DNA of 64,000 nucleotides from Fragum whitleyi (taxonomy: Eukaryota > Mollusca > Bivalvia > Cardiida > Cardiidae), in contig OX411549.1 of NCBI GenBank assembly GCA_948146395.1, positions 38,921,692 to 38,985,691 of the forward strand, given 5' to 3'. Positions 33,403 to 45,239 of the stretch are shown piece by piece. Every line of letters begins with the position of its first letter. Positions within the stretch are counted from its first letter, which is position 1. The notes beneath the pieces were generated by a model. It was not told the origin of the DNA. It saw only the letters and a program-made list of their open reading frames with translations, and did no database searches. The translations under genes were made by a program, and so were the position numbers.

Positions 33403-34218
33403 GATGACTGCAGACCGGTGTTTTGCCCCGAAGGTCAGAAGTATCTCAATAAAAGATGTCAGCTTCTTGGAAAACAATGGTATTTTAAAATGCTACGTAT
33501 AAACGTAAAGCTTCCAGTTCCATCCGAGTACGAGGAAGAACTGTCTTCAATCTTCTTGGAAGAAACCGACTGGACTGACAAGAAGTTCTTTCTGAAACGT
33601 CATGGACTGCAGAATTTACATTTAACACTTTCTTACAACTTGGCTAGCGATAACATTACAATAAATTACTTTCTTGCAATGTTATACTTTGAAAAACTGA
33701 CTGTGGAACCGAGAACATTCATGGAAAGAGTAAGACTGTCATTAAGAACACCATGGAAGCTGTATACAAACGTTACGAGTTACGATTTGAAGCCACAATT
33801 AGATCGCTTCCTTCGATACGACGAGCTATCTTACAATATTTCAAATGTTCATCTTCCGAAATCATTTAACGCATATTACCGAAGCACAGATGAAGTGATA
33901 TATTTTGCATCAGGAAGAAAAACTGTCTACGAAATAGAAAATAGGAAAGATGCTTTTTTTATTACCAAGCTCTTTTTCTGTAATCTAGTCGAACTTTATG
34001 AACACGAATATAAAGACTTTTTTGTGATACTAGAGATCAAAAATGGAACTGATTATCTTGTTGACGGTGAGTTTACATGGGTCAATAAGGAAAACCAAGA
34101 ACAAAAGCCTGTCATCTGTTCCTATGACCTACCAGGTCTCTCGAGGGTTTCACCGGCGACAATTCCATATCAAAGTCACTTAATTATTCTTCTTGGTGTC
34201 AGCGGTGTATTCTTTTGA
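33403..34218 (+). CDS. Cysteine-rich receptor ectodomain-like protein, exon 2 (terminal)
   Basis: The exon starts after CATTTACAG|GATGAC in the same phase as exon 1, giving a joined product of 588 residues. It opens with CRPVFCPEGQKYLNKRCQ, the Cys-rich hinge seen in molluscan receptor ectodomains, then about 200 residues without a motif I can name. It has several N-glycosylation sequons. Relatives normally continue into seven transmembrane helices. Here the protein stops after SRVSPATIPYQSHLIILLGV and four more residues: a short hydrophobic C-terminal tail, which would fit a GPI-anchor signal or the first turns of a lost first helix. No seven-helix coding follows to 35230. It may be an ectodomain-only paralogue, a truncated allele, or a gene whose last exons splice elsewhere. 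Confidence 0.75.
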   Translation, partial: DDCRPVFCPEGQKYLNKRCQLLGKQWYFKMLRINVKLPVPSEYEEELSSIFLEETDWTDKKFFLKRHGLQNLHLTLSYNLASDNITINYFLAMLYFEKLTVEPRTFMERVRLSLRTPWKLYTNVTSYDLKPQLDRFLRYDELSYNISNVHLPKSFNAYYRSTDEVIYFASGRKTVYEIENRKDAFFITKLFFCNLVELYEHEYKDFFVILEIKNGTDYLVDGEFTWVNKENQEQKPVICSYDLPGLSRVSPATIPYQSHLIILLGVSGVFF

Positions 34219-34742
34219 CAGTACTAGATTGAAAAAAATATTTAATAGATGAAGAGAGTATTTGTTGATTTCATGGAGGTTTTAAACTAAAACCCTAACC
34301 ACAAAGCGGATTGGTGCCTGGATGTTATTAGGTTTTGAGTCTCATACTTCCATGAAATGAACAAACAATATCTTCATATCTTATTATTTTAATACCATTG
34401 AGCTAAAACGCAATGGTATCTCGCTAATAAATCACATTTCTCATGGGATTAGTGTACTCGGAAGCTTTCAAAAAAAGGTTACACTCAAATTATTTTTATT
34501 TGAGAAATAAAACCACGTTTCAAGCCTCATCAGAATGTACAATTTTGAAGGACACAATTTAGATTAAATTATGTCATCGTAAAAATGACAAGACTAATGA
34601 TTTCGGCTTAAATTTGAAAAAGTTTGATCAAGTTTTGAATAAAATTATGGGCTGATAAGATTATATAATTACGTCTAATTGGAGGAAAATTGCGATATTT
34701 GATACACCCCCCACCGTTCATAGCATCTATCTACTTTTCGGT
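34219..34742. other. 3' flank of the receptor-like gene
   Basis: AATAAA at about 34506-34511 is a possible poly(A) signal 290 bp after the stop. An imperfect inverted repeat spans about 34238-34385 (TGTTGATTTCATGGAGG against CTTCCATGAAATGAACAA), probably a small fold-back element. Confidence 0.35.
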
Positions 34743-34907
34743 TTAAGGTAGTGGACCCGTAATAGTTTTGCAACATCTCATTAGTATTGAACTTTAATAG
34801 TGTTAACCAAGGTTTCCAAATGATTTTCATTTGGAGACCTCGGTTAACATTGTGAAAGAATATGTGGTCAGAAATGTTGCGGAACTATTACGGTTCAACT
34901 ACCTTAA
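34743..34907. mobile_element. Fold-back MITE with TTAA target duplication
   Basis: TTAA at 34743-34746 and 34904-34907 flanks an element of 157 bp whose arms of about 75 bp are inverted copies (GGTAGTGGACCCGTAATAG against CTATTACGGTTCAACTACC; TGTTAACCAAGGTTTCCAAA against TTTGGAGACCTCGGTTAACA). The loop is TTTT. TTAA duplications are characteristic of piggyBac-type transposition. A fragment of the same end (AACTATTGCCACTACCTTAA) lies at about 45075-45096. Confidence 0.75.
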
Positions 34908-35230
34908 GAGTCATCATGAACCAATCAGTTGCCTTAAACTCTACTGAAGCCATTAAAACCATAGCATTATTCTTTCGATTTAAATAAAATGCCGATCGTT
35001 TCAGAAACTAACATTTTTAACAAATTCGGGGCGTCTTAGAATGATCAAATTTTAGTGTTTGGGATAAATGAATGTAACGAGTGATCTTAATTATTTTATA
35101 GAAATGAGTTACAATTTCACTATGTATTCAACTGTTTTCATTTATCAACAATAAGTTCAAATAATTTAATAAGAGTTGTGTATATCAATATTCGTGCTTC
35201 CTGAATGGTTGAAACATTAGTTTCATTTTT
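34908..35230. other. Anonymous spacer
   Basis: AT-rich and without genes. Confidence 0.4.
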
Positions 35231-38200
35231 AGCTCACCTGAGCACGAAGTGCTCAAGGTGAGCTTTTGTGGTCGAGTGATGTCCGTCATCCGTCGTCCGT
35301 CGTGTGTCGTGTGTCGTCAACATTTACCTTGTAGACACTCTAGAGGCCACATTTTTTGCCTGATCAACCTGAAATTTATTCAGAATAATTGTCTTGCTGA
35401 AATCTCGGACAAGTTCGAGATTGGGTCAAGTGGGGTCAAAAATGAGGTCACGGGGTCAAATCTTAGAAAAACCTTGTAGACACTCTAGAAGCCATATTTT
35501 TTGCCCAATTAACCTGAAATTCGGTCAGAATGATTGTCTTGATAAAATCTCGGACAAGTTCAAAATTGGGTCAAATGGGGTCAAAAATGAGGTCACAGGG
35601 TCAAATCTTAGAAAAACCTTGTAGTCACTCTAGAGGCCACATTTTTTGACCAATCAACCTGAAATTTGGTCAGAATGTTTGTCTTGATGAAATCTCGGAA
35701 AGTTCGAAATTGGGTCAAGTGGGGTCAAAAATTGAGGTCAGGGGGGTCAATTCTTAGAAAAACGTTGTAGTCACTCTAGAAGCCATATTTTTTGTCAAAT
35801 CAACCTGAAATTCGGTCAGAATGATTGTCTTGATAAAATCTCGGACAAGTTCAAAATTGGGTCAAGTGGGGTCAAAAATGAGGTCACAGGGTCAAATCTT
35901 AGAAAAACCTTGTAGTCACTCTAGAGGCCACATTTTTTGACCAATCAACCTGAAATTTGGTCAGAATGATTGTCTTGATGAAATCTCGGAAAGTTCGAAA
36001 TTGGGTCAAGTGGGGTCAAAAATGAGGTCACGGGGTCAAATCTGAGAAAAACCTTGTAGACACTCTAGAAGTCATATTTTGTGCCCAATCAACCTGAAAT
36101 TTGTTAAGAATTGATTGTTTTGATGAAATCTCGCACAAGTTCGAAACTGGGTCAAGTGGGGTCAAAAAAGAGGTCAGGGGGTCAAATCTTAGAAAAACCT
36201 TGTCGACACTCTAGAAGCCATATTTTTTGCCCAATCAACCTGAAATTCGGTCAGAATGATTGTCTTGATAAAATCTCAGACAAGTTCGAAATTGGGTCAA
36301 GTGGGGTCAAAAATGAGGTCACAGGGTCAAATCTTAGAAAAACCTTGTAGACACTCTAGAGGCCACATTTTTTGCCCAATCAACCTGAAATTTGGTCAGA
36401 ATGATGGTCTTGATGAATTCTCAAACATGTTCGAAAAAGGGTCAAGTGGGGTCAAAAATGAGGTCACAGGGTCAAATCTTAGAAAAAATCTTGTAGACAC
36501 TCTAGAAGTCATATTTTGTGCCCAATCAACCTAAAATTTGTTTAGAATTGATTGTTTTGATGAAATCTCAGATAAGTTCGAAATTGGGTCAAGTGGGGTC
36601 AAAAATGAGGTCAGGGGTCAATTCTTAGAAAAACCTTGTAGACACTCTAGAAGCCATATTTTTTGCCCAATCAACCTGAAATTCGGTCAGAATAATTGTC
36701 TTGATAAAATCTCGGACAAGTTCGAAATTGGGTCAAGTGGGGTCAAAAATGAGGTCACAGGGTCAAATCTTAGAAAAACCTTGTAGATACTCTAGAGGCC
36801 ACATTTTTTGCCCAATCAACCTGAAATTTGGTCAGAATGATGGTCTTGATGAATTCTCAAACATGTTCGAAAAAGGGTCAAGTGGGGTCAAAAATGAGGT
36901 CACAGGGTCAAATCTTAGAAAAAATCTTGTAGACACTCTAGAGGCCACATTTTTTGCCCAATCAACCTGAAATTTGGTCAGAATGATTGTCTTGATGAAA
37001 TCTCGGACAAGTTCGAAATTGGATTAAGTGGGGTCAAAAATGTGGTCACGGGGTCAAATCTTAGAAAAACCTGGTAGACACTCTAGAAGTAATATTTTTT
37101 GCCTGATCAACCTGAAAATTGGTCAGAATGATCAGATTGATGAAATCTAGGTCAAGCTCAAAATTGGGTCAAGTGGGGTCAAAAATGAGGTCACAAGGTC
37201 AAATCTTAGAAAAACCTGGTAGACACTCTAGAAGTAATATTTTTTGCCTGATCAACCTGAAAATTGGTCAGAATGATCAGATTGATGAAATCAAGGTCAA
37301 GCTCGAAATTGGGTCAAGTGGGGTCAAAAATGAGGTCACAGGGTCAAATCTTAAAAAAACCTTGTACACACTCTAGAGGCCACATTTTTTGCCCAATCAA
37401 CCTGAAATTTGGTCAAAATGATTGTCTTGATAAAATCTCGGACAAGTTCGAAATTGGGTTAAGTGGGGTCAAAAATGAGGTCACGGGGTCAAATCTTAGA
37501 AAAACCTTGTAGACACTCTAGAAGTCATATTTTGTGCCCAATCAACCTGAAATTTGTTTAGAATTGATTGTTTTGATGAAATCTCAGACAAGTTCGAAAT
37601 TGGGTCAAGTGGGGTCAAAAATGAGGTCAGGGGGTCAATTCTTAGAAAAACCTTGTAGACACTCTAGAAGCCATATTTTTTGCCCAATCAACCTGAAATT
37701 CGGTCAGAATAATTGTCTTGATAAAATCTCGGACAAGTTCGAAATTGGGTCAAGTGGGGTCAAAAATGAGGTCACAGGGTCAAATCTTAGAAAAACCTTG
37801 TACACACTCTAGAGGCCACGTTTTTTGCCCAATCAACCTGAAATTTGGTCAAAATGATTGTCTTGATAAAATCTCGGACAAGTTCGAAATTGGGTCAAGT
37901 GGGGTCAAAAATGTGGTCACGGGGTCAAATCTTAGAAAAACCTGGTAGACACTTTAGAAGTAATATTTTTTGCCTGATCAACCTGAAAATTGGTCAGAAT
38001 GATCAGATTAAGAAATCTAGGTCAAGCTCGAAATTGGGTCAAGTGGGGTCAAAAATGAGGTCACAGGGTCAAATCTTAGAAAAACCTGGTAGACACTCTA
38101 GAAGTAATATATTTTGCCTGATCAACCTGAAATTCGGTCAGAATGATCAGATTGATGAAATCTAGGTCAAGCTCGAAATTGGGTCAAGTGGGGTCAAAAA

Positions 38201-40285
38201 TGAGGTCACAGGGTCAAATCTTAGAAAAACCTTGTACACACTCTAGAGGCCACATTTTTTGCCCAATCAACCTGAAATTTGGTCAAAATGATTGTCTTGA
38301 TAAAATCTCGGACAAGTTCGAAATTGGGTTAAGTGGGGTCAAAAATGAGGTCACGGGGTCAAATCTTAGAAAAACCTTGTAGACACTCTAGAAGTCATAT
38401 TTTGTGCCCAATCAACCTGAAATTTGTTTAGAATTGATTGTTTTGATGAAATCTCAGACAAGTTCGAAATTGGGTCAAGTGGGGTCAAAAATGAGGTCAG
38501 GGGGTCAATTCTTAGAAAAACCTTGTAGACACTCTAGAAGCCATATTTTTTGCCCAATCAACCTGAAATTCCGTCAGAATAATTGTCTTGATAAAATCTC
38601 AGACAAGTTCGAAATTGGGTCAAGTGGGGTCAAAAATGAGGTCACAGGGTCAAATCTTAGAAAAACCTTGTAGACACTCTAGAGGCCACATTTTTTGCCC
38701 AATCAACCTGAAATTTGGTCAGAATGATGGTCTTGATGAATTCTCAAACATGTTCGAAAAAGGGTCAAGTGGGGTCAAAAATGAGGTCACAGGGTCAAAT
38801 CTTAGAAAAAATCTTGTAGACACTCTAGAGGCCACATTTTTTGCCCAATCAACCTGAAATTTGGTCAGGATGATTGTCTTGATGAAATCTCGGACAAGTT
38901 CGAAATTGGATTAAGTGGGGTCAAAAATGTGGTCACGGGGTCAAATCTTAGAAAAACCTGGTAGACACTCTAGAAGTAATATTTTTTGCCTGATCAACCT
39001 GAAAATTGGTCAGAATGATCAGATTGATGAAATCTAGGTCAAGCTCGAAATTGGGTCAAATGGGGTCAAAAATGAGGTCACAGGGTCAAATCTTAGAAAA
39101 ACCTGGTAGACACTCTAGAAGTAATATTTTTTGCCTGATCAACCTGAAAATTGGTCAGAATGATCAGATTGATGAAATCTAGGTCAAGCTCGAAATTGGG
39201 TCAAATGGGGTCAAAAATGAGGTCACAGGGTCAAATCTTAGAAAAACCTTGTACACACTCTAGAGGCCACGTTTTTTGCCCAATCAACCTGAAATTTGGT
39301 CAAAATGATTGTCTTGATAAAATCTCGGACAAGTTCGAAATTGGGTTAAGTGGGGTCAAAAATGAGGTCACGGGGTCAAATCTTAGAAAAACCTTGTAGA
39401 CACTCTAGAAGTCATATTTTGTGCCCAATCAACCTGAAATTTGTTTAGAATTGATTGTTTTGATGAAATCTCAGACAAGTTCGAAATTGGGTCAAGTGGG
39501 GTCAAAAATGAGGTCAGGGGGTCAAATCTTAGAAAAACCTTGTAGACACTCTAGAAGCCATATTTTTTGCCCAATTAACCTGAAATTCGGTCAGAATAAT
39601 TGTCTTGATAGAATCTCAGACAAGTTCGAAATTGGGTCAAGTGGGGTCAAAAATGAGGTCACAGGGTCAAATCTTAGAAAAACCTTGTAGACACTCTAGA
39701 GGCCACATTTTTTGCCCAATCAACCTGAAATTTGGTCAGAATGATGGTCTTGATGAATTCTCGGACATGTTTTGAAAAAGGGTCAAGTGGGGTCAAAAAT
39801 GATGTCACAGGGTCAAATCTTAGAAAAAACCTTGTAGACACTCTAGAGGCCACATTTTTTGCCCAATCAACCTGAAATTCGGTCAGAATGATTGTCTTGA
39901 TGAAAACTCGGACAAGTTCGAAATTGGGTTAAGTGGGGTCATAAATGAGGTCACGGGGTCAAATCTTAGAAAAACCTGGTAGACACTCTAGAAGTCATAT
40001 TTTTTGCCTGATCAACCTGAAAATTGGTCAGAATGATCAGCTTGATGAAATCTAGGTCAAGTTCGTAATTGGGTCAAGTGGGGTAAAAAATGAGGTCACG
40101 GGGTCAAATCTTAGAAAAACCTTGTAGACACTCTAGAAGCCATATTTTGTGCCCAATCAACCTGAAATTTGGTCCGAATGATTGTTTTGATGAAATCTCA
40201 GACAAATTCGAAATTGGGTCAAGTGGGGTCAAAAATGTGGTCAGGGGGTCAATTCTTAGAAAAACCTTGTAGACACTCTAGAAGA
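35231..40285 (+). repeat. HINE-headed satellite array: about 34 monomers of about 145 bp (family D)
   Basis: The array opens with a canonical head hairpin (35231-35264) and a GTCCGTC/GTGTGTC microsatellite. From about 35325 monomers follow head to tail: CTTGTAGACACTCTAGA, TTTTTTGCCCAATCAACCTG, GTCAGAATGATTGTCTTGAT, TCGAAATTGGGTCAAGTGGG, GTCAAAAATGAGGTCA. Variant monomers recur in order. A type with GTGCCCAATCAACC...TTGTTTAGAATTG begins near 36516, 37534, 38404 and 39421, spacings of seven, six and seven monomers. A type with GATCAGATTGATGAAATC recurs in between. This is higher-order repeat structure. The array stops mid-monomer at about 40285 against a MITE fragment, and no element tail is present. 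The many 60-106 codon ORFs come from the repeat and drift in frame. Confidence 0.85.
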
Positions 40286-40345
40286 ATTCCGAAATCATAC
40301 CTAAATCATTCGAATTGTAAATTTCACGATGCTATTTACTGTAAC
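40286..40345. repeat. MITE end fragment truncating the satellite array
   Basis: TCCGAAATCATACCTAAATC and TTCACGATGCTATTTACTGTA match the right end of the TA-flanked MITE family (compare 32290-32352 and 58400-58447). Confidence 0.5.
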
Positions 40346-41007
40346 ATGGAGTACGCAAAAACAACTTTCTCGAAAGCTTAATACGACAATAATACAGTAT
40401 TGCAATTGACTCGTATTGTATTCGTATTGTATTAAATCAATCGAACCTGGTTCCAATAAAATAATTAATGAAAAATAAAAGATTACTTGACCTCTTTGAG
40501 CGAACAAGATCTAGAAAGACAAGTTGGAAAATCGAGTGCGATCTGACAACAAAATCAGTACCCCGAATAAGTTTAATCAAACAAGTAGTGTCCGCAATAG
40601 GAATCGCAAAGAAGACCAACTGGGGGACTACGTAAAACAAAGAGGGAAGATACAGTTTTGATTCGACTAATAAGAAGTCGATCAACTGCTCGACGCAAAT
40701 TATGAAAATAAAGTAATCGCTAGGTCAACAGAATATGCACCATTCCACGCCAAATCCCTAAATCAACTGGTTACAGTTCTGCAAAGGTCACAAACGACAC
40801 AATACCTACGAATAACAACATATCATTATGCTTTGTCATGCCGAATGGAATTTAATGTCACGAAGAAAACCCTGGCTGTCCGTTGAAAGGAAATTTCTAG
40901 TTCTTGGTGCTGTGGATAAAGGAGTAGCAGTTCGGTACGCTTTAGGACTCCTTGAGGGCATGCTCCTAAACATGGCTTTTATCCTCTCCGTCACTATCAC
41001 TAACTGT
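40346..41007. other. Anonymous sequence
   Basis: No supported gene or named repeat. Confidence 0.4.
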
Positions 41008-41164
41008 AAATATACATAATACGTACTAAGTGTATTGTACGAGAAAAAATATCTAATAAGGTTGGGAAAATTGATCATTGTCGAGGCTTTGCCGAGACAA
41101 TTATCAATTCTCACAACCGAGTTAGATATTTTTTCATACAATACACTAAGTACGTATTATATTT
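41008..41164. mobile_element. Fold-back element, arms about 70 bp
   Basis: The arms ATAATACGTACTAAGTGTAT...AAAAAATATCTAA and TTAGATATTTTTTCATACAA...CTAAGTACGTATTAT are inverted near-copies. The loop end GGCTTTGCC is itself nearly self-complementary. It is AT-rich and noncoding. Target duplication is not clear. Confidence 0.7.
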
Positions 41165-43036
41165 ATCTTGTAACCTCTGTTTGTTTGGTTTTCGTCGATG
41201 TTTCTAACTGAAATCCAAGTTTCTAAAAGTAACCGCATTATATCTTTGTTCTAAAAATAACTATGTGATATCATACAAAAAATATCATACGGGATGTTAT
41301 CACACGGATATTTGTACAGTTATAAGATAAATAAATTTACCTGATGGTTTACAGATACTTTGAGATCTTTTCTTTCTACCAAGCGCATAGTGAAGACTAT
41401 GAACAGACTGGCGGATGCACTGGCTGGTCAGAGTCTTTGCTTTTTGAGTATTTGAAAAAGTTGGAAATCTCACACACAGGCTCAATTATTATAACATTGA
41501 TAACAATCGACTAAATCAAAGATGGAATTAGATTTTTACATTATTCATTCAATAAAAGAACTTTAATATACTATAAAACGTTTAGAATACCTTGATTTTT
41601 CTTTCAATAAATGAAATTGAACGATACATCATAAATGGCGCGATTAAACACCAATCAAAAACGTGGACCGATCTCTGAAGATGTATCAAAGTACTGATAA
41701 TACTGAAGGTCAAGATATCTTCAAACTTGTTTTTGTAAAATGAGAACTTAAAGAAAAGGTGAATTTCAGCCTGCGAGGAAATACATACCCTCCGTTATGC
41801 AGCATCTTTTATTCCTTGTTTTCTGTGATAAGCATAAAGGAAAGAATAAATTGATTTATCTCGTCGAATCCTTTTTATACACTGATTTGTTATAAATATA
41901 CCTAAGCCTGGGCTCTTTATTGAAAAAAAAAAAACAAAAAAAACTTAATTAAAGCTTTCTTCTAAAACACACGCTGGACAGCTTTCAAATGACAATGCGA
42001 GTTATTGTTAATGAGGTTTTTGCATGAACTACATACGTGTAATCCTTAATCCAAGCACTCTCTCAAATCGATCAAACGCTCAAAAATCGTTAGAAAACAT
42101 TTCGAAATCGGCAATGACGATCAGCATTAAATTCAAATCGTTTAAATTATTCTAATGACTACTGGGAGAGTTTTCATGGGCAGATGTTGGATACATGGAC
42201 TAATGTCATGAAACAATTACCTGCGGGATAGGCAGACATACAAAATACCAATCCAATATAACAATATTGATTTGAACTTGTTGATAAGGGTGTGTATGAA
42301 AATCTTTCAATACCAGAAGCTGTTTTTCTATCCATTCTTATGTTAAATCAAGTGAGTGGGGTTAGATTAATTTGAATTTGTCTTCTGTGTTTAAAATGCC
42401 CTAAAACTAACTCGAACCATTAATGAAAATAGTGGTTAAATTTCCATTGTTAATTCGAAGGATATTTGATAAGTTTTGCTTTCACAAATCAGTTTTAATC
42501 CAGGTATATCACACAATATTCTCATTAAATTGGTTGTATTATAGGCATTACTAGTGGGTATCATAACGTATAGAAAAATGAAAATAATTATCTTCCGATT
42601 TTGTCCAATCTTATCGATTTGATACCCCTTGACTAGTGAAGATGGATTTTGTTCTTCTACTCTAAAAAGCCAAGAATGCTTTTATTGCAATTTGTTTTGG
42701 GTTAAGGCCATATTTGGTTATATTTACTGAACTAATATCACAGATACAACTCTGAGCGGTGTATTTACAGATAAACGATGGTTGTGAAACGTGCACGTGA
42801 ATCTCGACAACTTTTGCCTCCCGAGTCATTTCAATAGATAACGGACATTTTATTTGAGCGCTTTTTTAAAAATACTTTCTATATGCCTAGTCACAAAAAT
42901 GCAATATACCTGCAACAAATAACGAAGACATAAGCATAGTTACTCAGTTTTCAGTTAAACCGCAGTGAGTCTTACTCCTTTTCATTGTTAAACGGTTCAG
43001 ATAAAAATACAGCGCTATAAAAGCGTGGTCTAAGTC
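41165..43036. other. Anonymous sequence
   Basis: No gene is supported. Low-complexity A-runs lie at about 41920-41945. A weak MITE-like segment lies at about 42050-42140 (CAAGCACTCTCTCAAATCG). Confidence 0.4.
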
Positions 43037-43130
43037 GGATAGAAAATCTCGCGCCGTGGCGTAAGGGAAAATAGACACACGCTGACGCTCGTGTCTATTT
43101 CCCATATACCACGGCACTCGTTTTCTATCC
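43037..43130. mobile_element. Short fold-back element
   Basis: GGATAGAAAATCTCGCGCCG...GGGAAAATAGACAC and its inverted partner GTGTCTATTTCCC...CGGCACTCGTTTTCTATCC form arms of about 42 bp around GCTGACGC. Confidence 0.65.
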
Positions 43131-43137
43131 TATACAT

Positions 43138-43317
43138 TGTCTTTCACCAATGGGTAGATAATCGTAAACCTATGTGAAATAGCAGTCGGAGGCTAGGAAA
43201 GGATGTAATGGTAGTAATGGCGTGAGAAATACCAGGAATCCATTGTTAGGTGCTCCGGCCGCCGCGATATAACTGAAATAATGTTGAAAGCGGCGTAAAA
43301 CCCCATTCAATCAATCA
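43138..43317 (+). repeat. SINE copy with perfect 15 bp target duplication
   Basis: This is a 180 bp body related to 8573-8796 and 31606-31815, ending ATTCAATCAATCAA. TTCTATCCTATACAT stands immediately before (43123-43137) and after (43318-43332), so the copy is a clean 5'-truncated insertion at the edge of the fold-back element. The perfect duplication suggests it is young. Confidence 0.8.
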
Positions 43318-43389
43318 ATTCTATCCTATACATCGGGCTGGGAGTATACTCCTGCTGTCAGTGTACAAAGTAACTCCCATAGGACAATT

Positions 43390-43865
43390 GAATTTTAATA
43401 TACTAGGACGAAAAAGAAACGCCTGGTAACCTTAAATGATTGTTTTAAGGGATGAGTTATATTCAGCAGCCCTGATTCGTCTAAGCATGTAATTCGCCAG
43501 GGTGTTAATCGTTGCCATTGGGATGTTATTCGAATCTTCATGCAAGGCATTATGAGCTAGACATGATTAGTCGGGGCATTTGGACGTCTCCTTACCCCCT
43601 ATCCAGTTCGTCCCACAAATGTTCAATTGGGGACAAATCTGGACTGAGTGCTGGACAATCGAGTGGGTGTATATTACTGTTGGCAAGAAATTGCTGGCAA
43701 ACTCTTACGACATGGGACCGGGCATTGTCTTTCTGCAATATCAGGTTCCGTGCTTGCACGCATGGGACTTGCACGGAAAAAGTGTATGGCATAGATGTTT
43801 TCAAAAAAGCGGTCTTAATTAAAACAAAAGATCGTTTTTTAAGTTTATGTTATATCAAAAAAATA
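43390..43865 (-). pseudogene. Tc1/mariner transposase C-terminal fragment
   Basis: The minus strand (43804-43592) reads through QKDNARSHVVRVCQQFL and CPALSPDLSPIEHLWDELDR. This is the signature of the Tc1-like DDE/D domain, with the second Asp in 'DNARSH' and the third acidic residue in 'SPDLSPIEHLWDELDR'. After a frame change near 43590 the sequence continues with NNIPMATINTLANYMLRR and then decays, ending near 43390. The N-terminal DNA-binding domains and first catalytic Asp are absent, so it is a dead fragment. Terminal inverted repeats were not found. Confidence 0.8.
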
Positions 43866-43920
43866 AATTAGAAGTGAAAATCGTTTACATTGTAACACTA
43901 TCAAAGTATACCATAAAAAT

Positions 43921-44048
43921 GTTATTGAATTAAAATGGGAATATATTGTGTCGGACTCGTTCTTTTTGCGTAGTTGTCCTCGCAAGCTCGGGCAACTCTG
44001 CCAAAAGATCTCGTCCGACACAATATATTACCATATAAATTCAATAAC
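43921..44048. mobile_element. Fold-back element, arms about 45 bp
   Basis: GTTATTGAATTAAAATGGGA, ATATATTGTGTCGGAC and, inverted, GTCCGACACAATATAT, TTCAATAAC form the arms. The loop region TCCTCGCAAGCTCGGGCAAC is GC-richer. No target duplication can be assigned. Confidence 0.65.
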
Positions 44049-44069
44049 CTATAAGTCCAGGGCATTGAA

Positions 44070-44182
44070 AAAATATACAGATTATCTCATTAGAAGTAGA
44101 CATCTGTCATTGTTATTCATGTGATGTCCAAATGGTCAAGGAGACTCCGGTGAGCGATTTGGGACCGGCATTGTCCTCTTGT
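44070..44182 (+). repeat. Isolated HINE-like tail
   Basis: CATGTGATGTCCAAATGGTC and GAGACTCCGGTGAGCGATTT, hairpin GGGACCGGCATTGTCC, then TCTTGT at 44182. It matches the last 110 bp of the family A elements; the rest of the element is missing. Confidence 0.65.
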
Positions 44183-45239
44183 TCTGTTGTAGCAACCATT
44201 CGGAATCATGCACAGTCAATCTAGCTCGAACGACCACTTCTATTAAGCGACTATTTTGATTGAGCGTTCATTTTCAAAATCCCCTTCCTTAAACGAGAAT
44301 ATATGAAAAAGTTGTCATTGTTGGTCTAAAGATTTTGAAAATGAGTCTTATGTTGTTGAAAATAACCAAAATAGTCTCAATGAGACGATTCTATTGAGCT
44401 TTAGCATCAAAGGATTATAGAGAATTTCGCAGAATTTTGCATGTACAATAAAACGACATGTCTCTTATTTATAAACAAAAGGCGCATTAAGCAGTTGACC
44501 TATTTTTGGTGGTCTCATTTGTGGTCGCTTTAAACAAGTTGTACCATAGTAAAGTGGTACCAGCTCACAGTAACGACGTCAATATGCCGCTACGGTAATC
44601 ATAACTTCCATTGAAAAACAGAGGTGAGTATTTATATATTTAGATTCTTTAGGTATCTTAAGATTTCTTTTTGATATCTCGCGTGATTCAGATGCAATTC
44701 TACGACGAAGCCCGAAATATCAAGATTAAAATTCTAAAGAAATCGTAAAATTCTTAATTCTAATAAACGTTAACGCGCCTCTGCACTTTACAAAATTACC
44801 CAAATCAACACAATGTCTACATTGCTTCACCAATTCCATCTAATTAAATGAATCGTGAAATTGACACCAATTCCGATTCAAACACTCACTCAAATCGATA
44901 CGTTTTTATTGGCTCATGTGGACTTTAAAGTGTCTGATTGGTCCATGAAGACACCAAAACAGAAAAGAAAGTACGTACAGTTTATAAAAGGGAGTTAATA
45001 GATATAGCCAATCTTTGAAAATCATTAGGAAACCTCAATCAACAATATTAAAGCTGATTACTTCCAAAACGTTGCAGAACTATTGCCACTACCTTAAACT
45101 CCCCGCTTTTCAAAAGCTTTTCGACCGACCCGTCGAAAGCCTTGGTCCAGCTTATGTCAAACTCACACATTTATGGACAGATAACATTATCGAATGTTCG
45201 ACTTTCTTAATATCTCACAATAATTGCTGAAATCTACCT
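44183..45239. other. Anonymous sequence with TTAA-MITE end
   Basis: No gene. A fragment of the TTAA-flanked MITE lies at about 45055-45096. A weak TA-MITE-like piece (CACTCACTCAAATCGATACG) lies at about 44882. Confidence 0.4.

Noticed and set aside
35231..40285. CRISPR-like array of regular repeats
   Set aside because: There are no unique spacers, monomers are contiguous and ~145 bp, and the surrounding DNA is eukaryotic.
35249..40381. About twenty overlapping 60-106 codon plus-strand ORFs with similar proteins
   Set aside because: They are translations of the ~145 bp monomer. The period is not a multiple of three, so frames shift from monomer to monomer and no protein is conserved as such.
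43512..43871. Plus-strand ORFs of 119 and 80 codons
   Set aside because: Antisense of the Tc1/mariner transposase fragment, whose minus-strand reading has clear family motifs.
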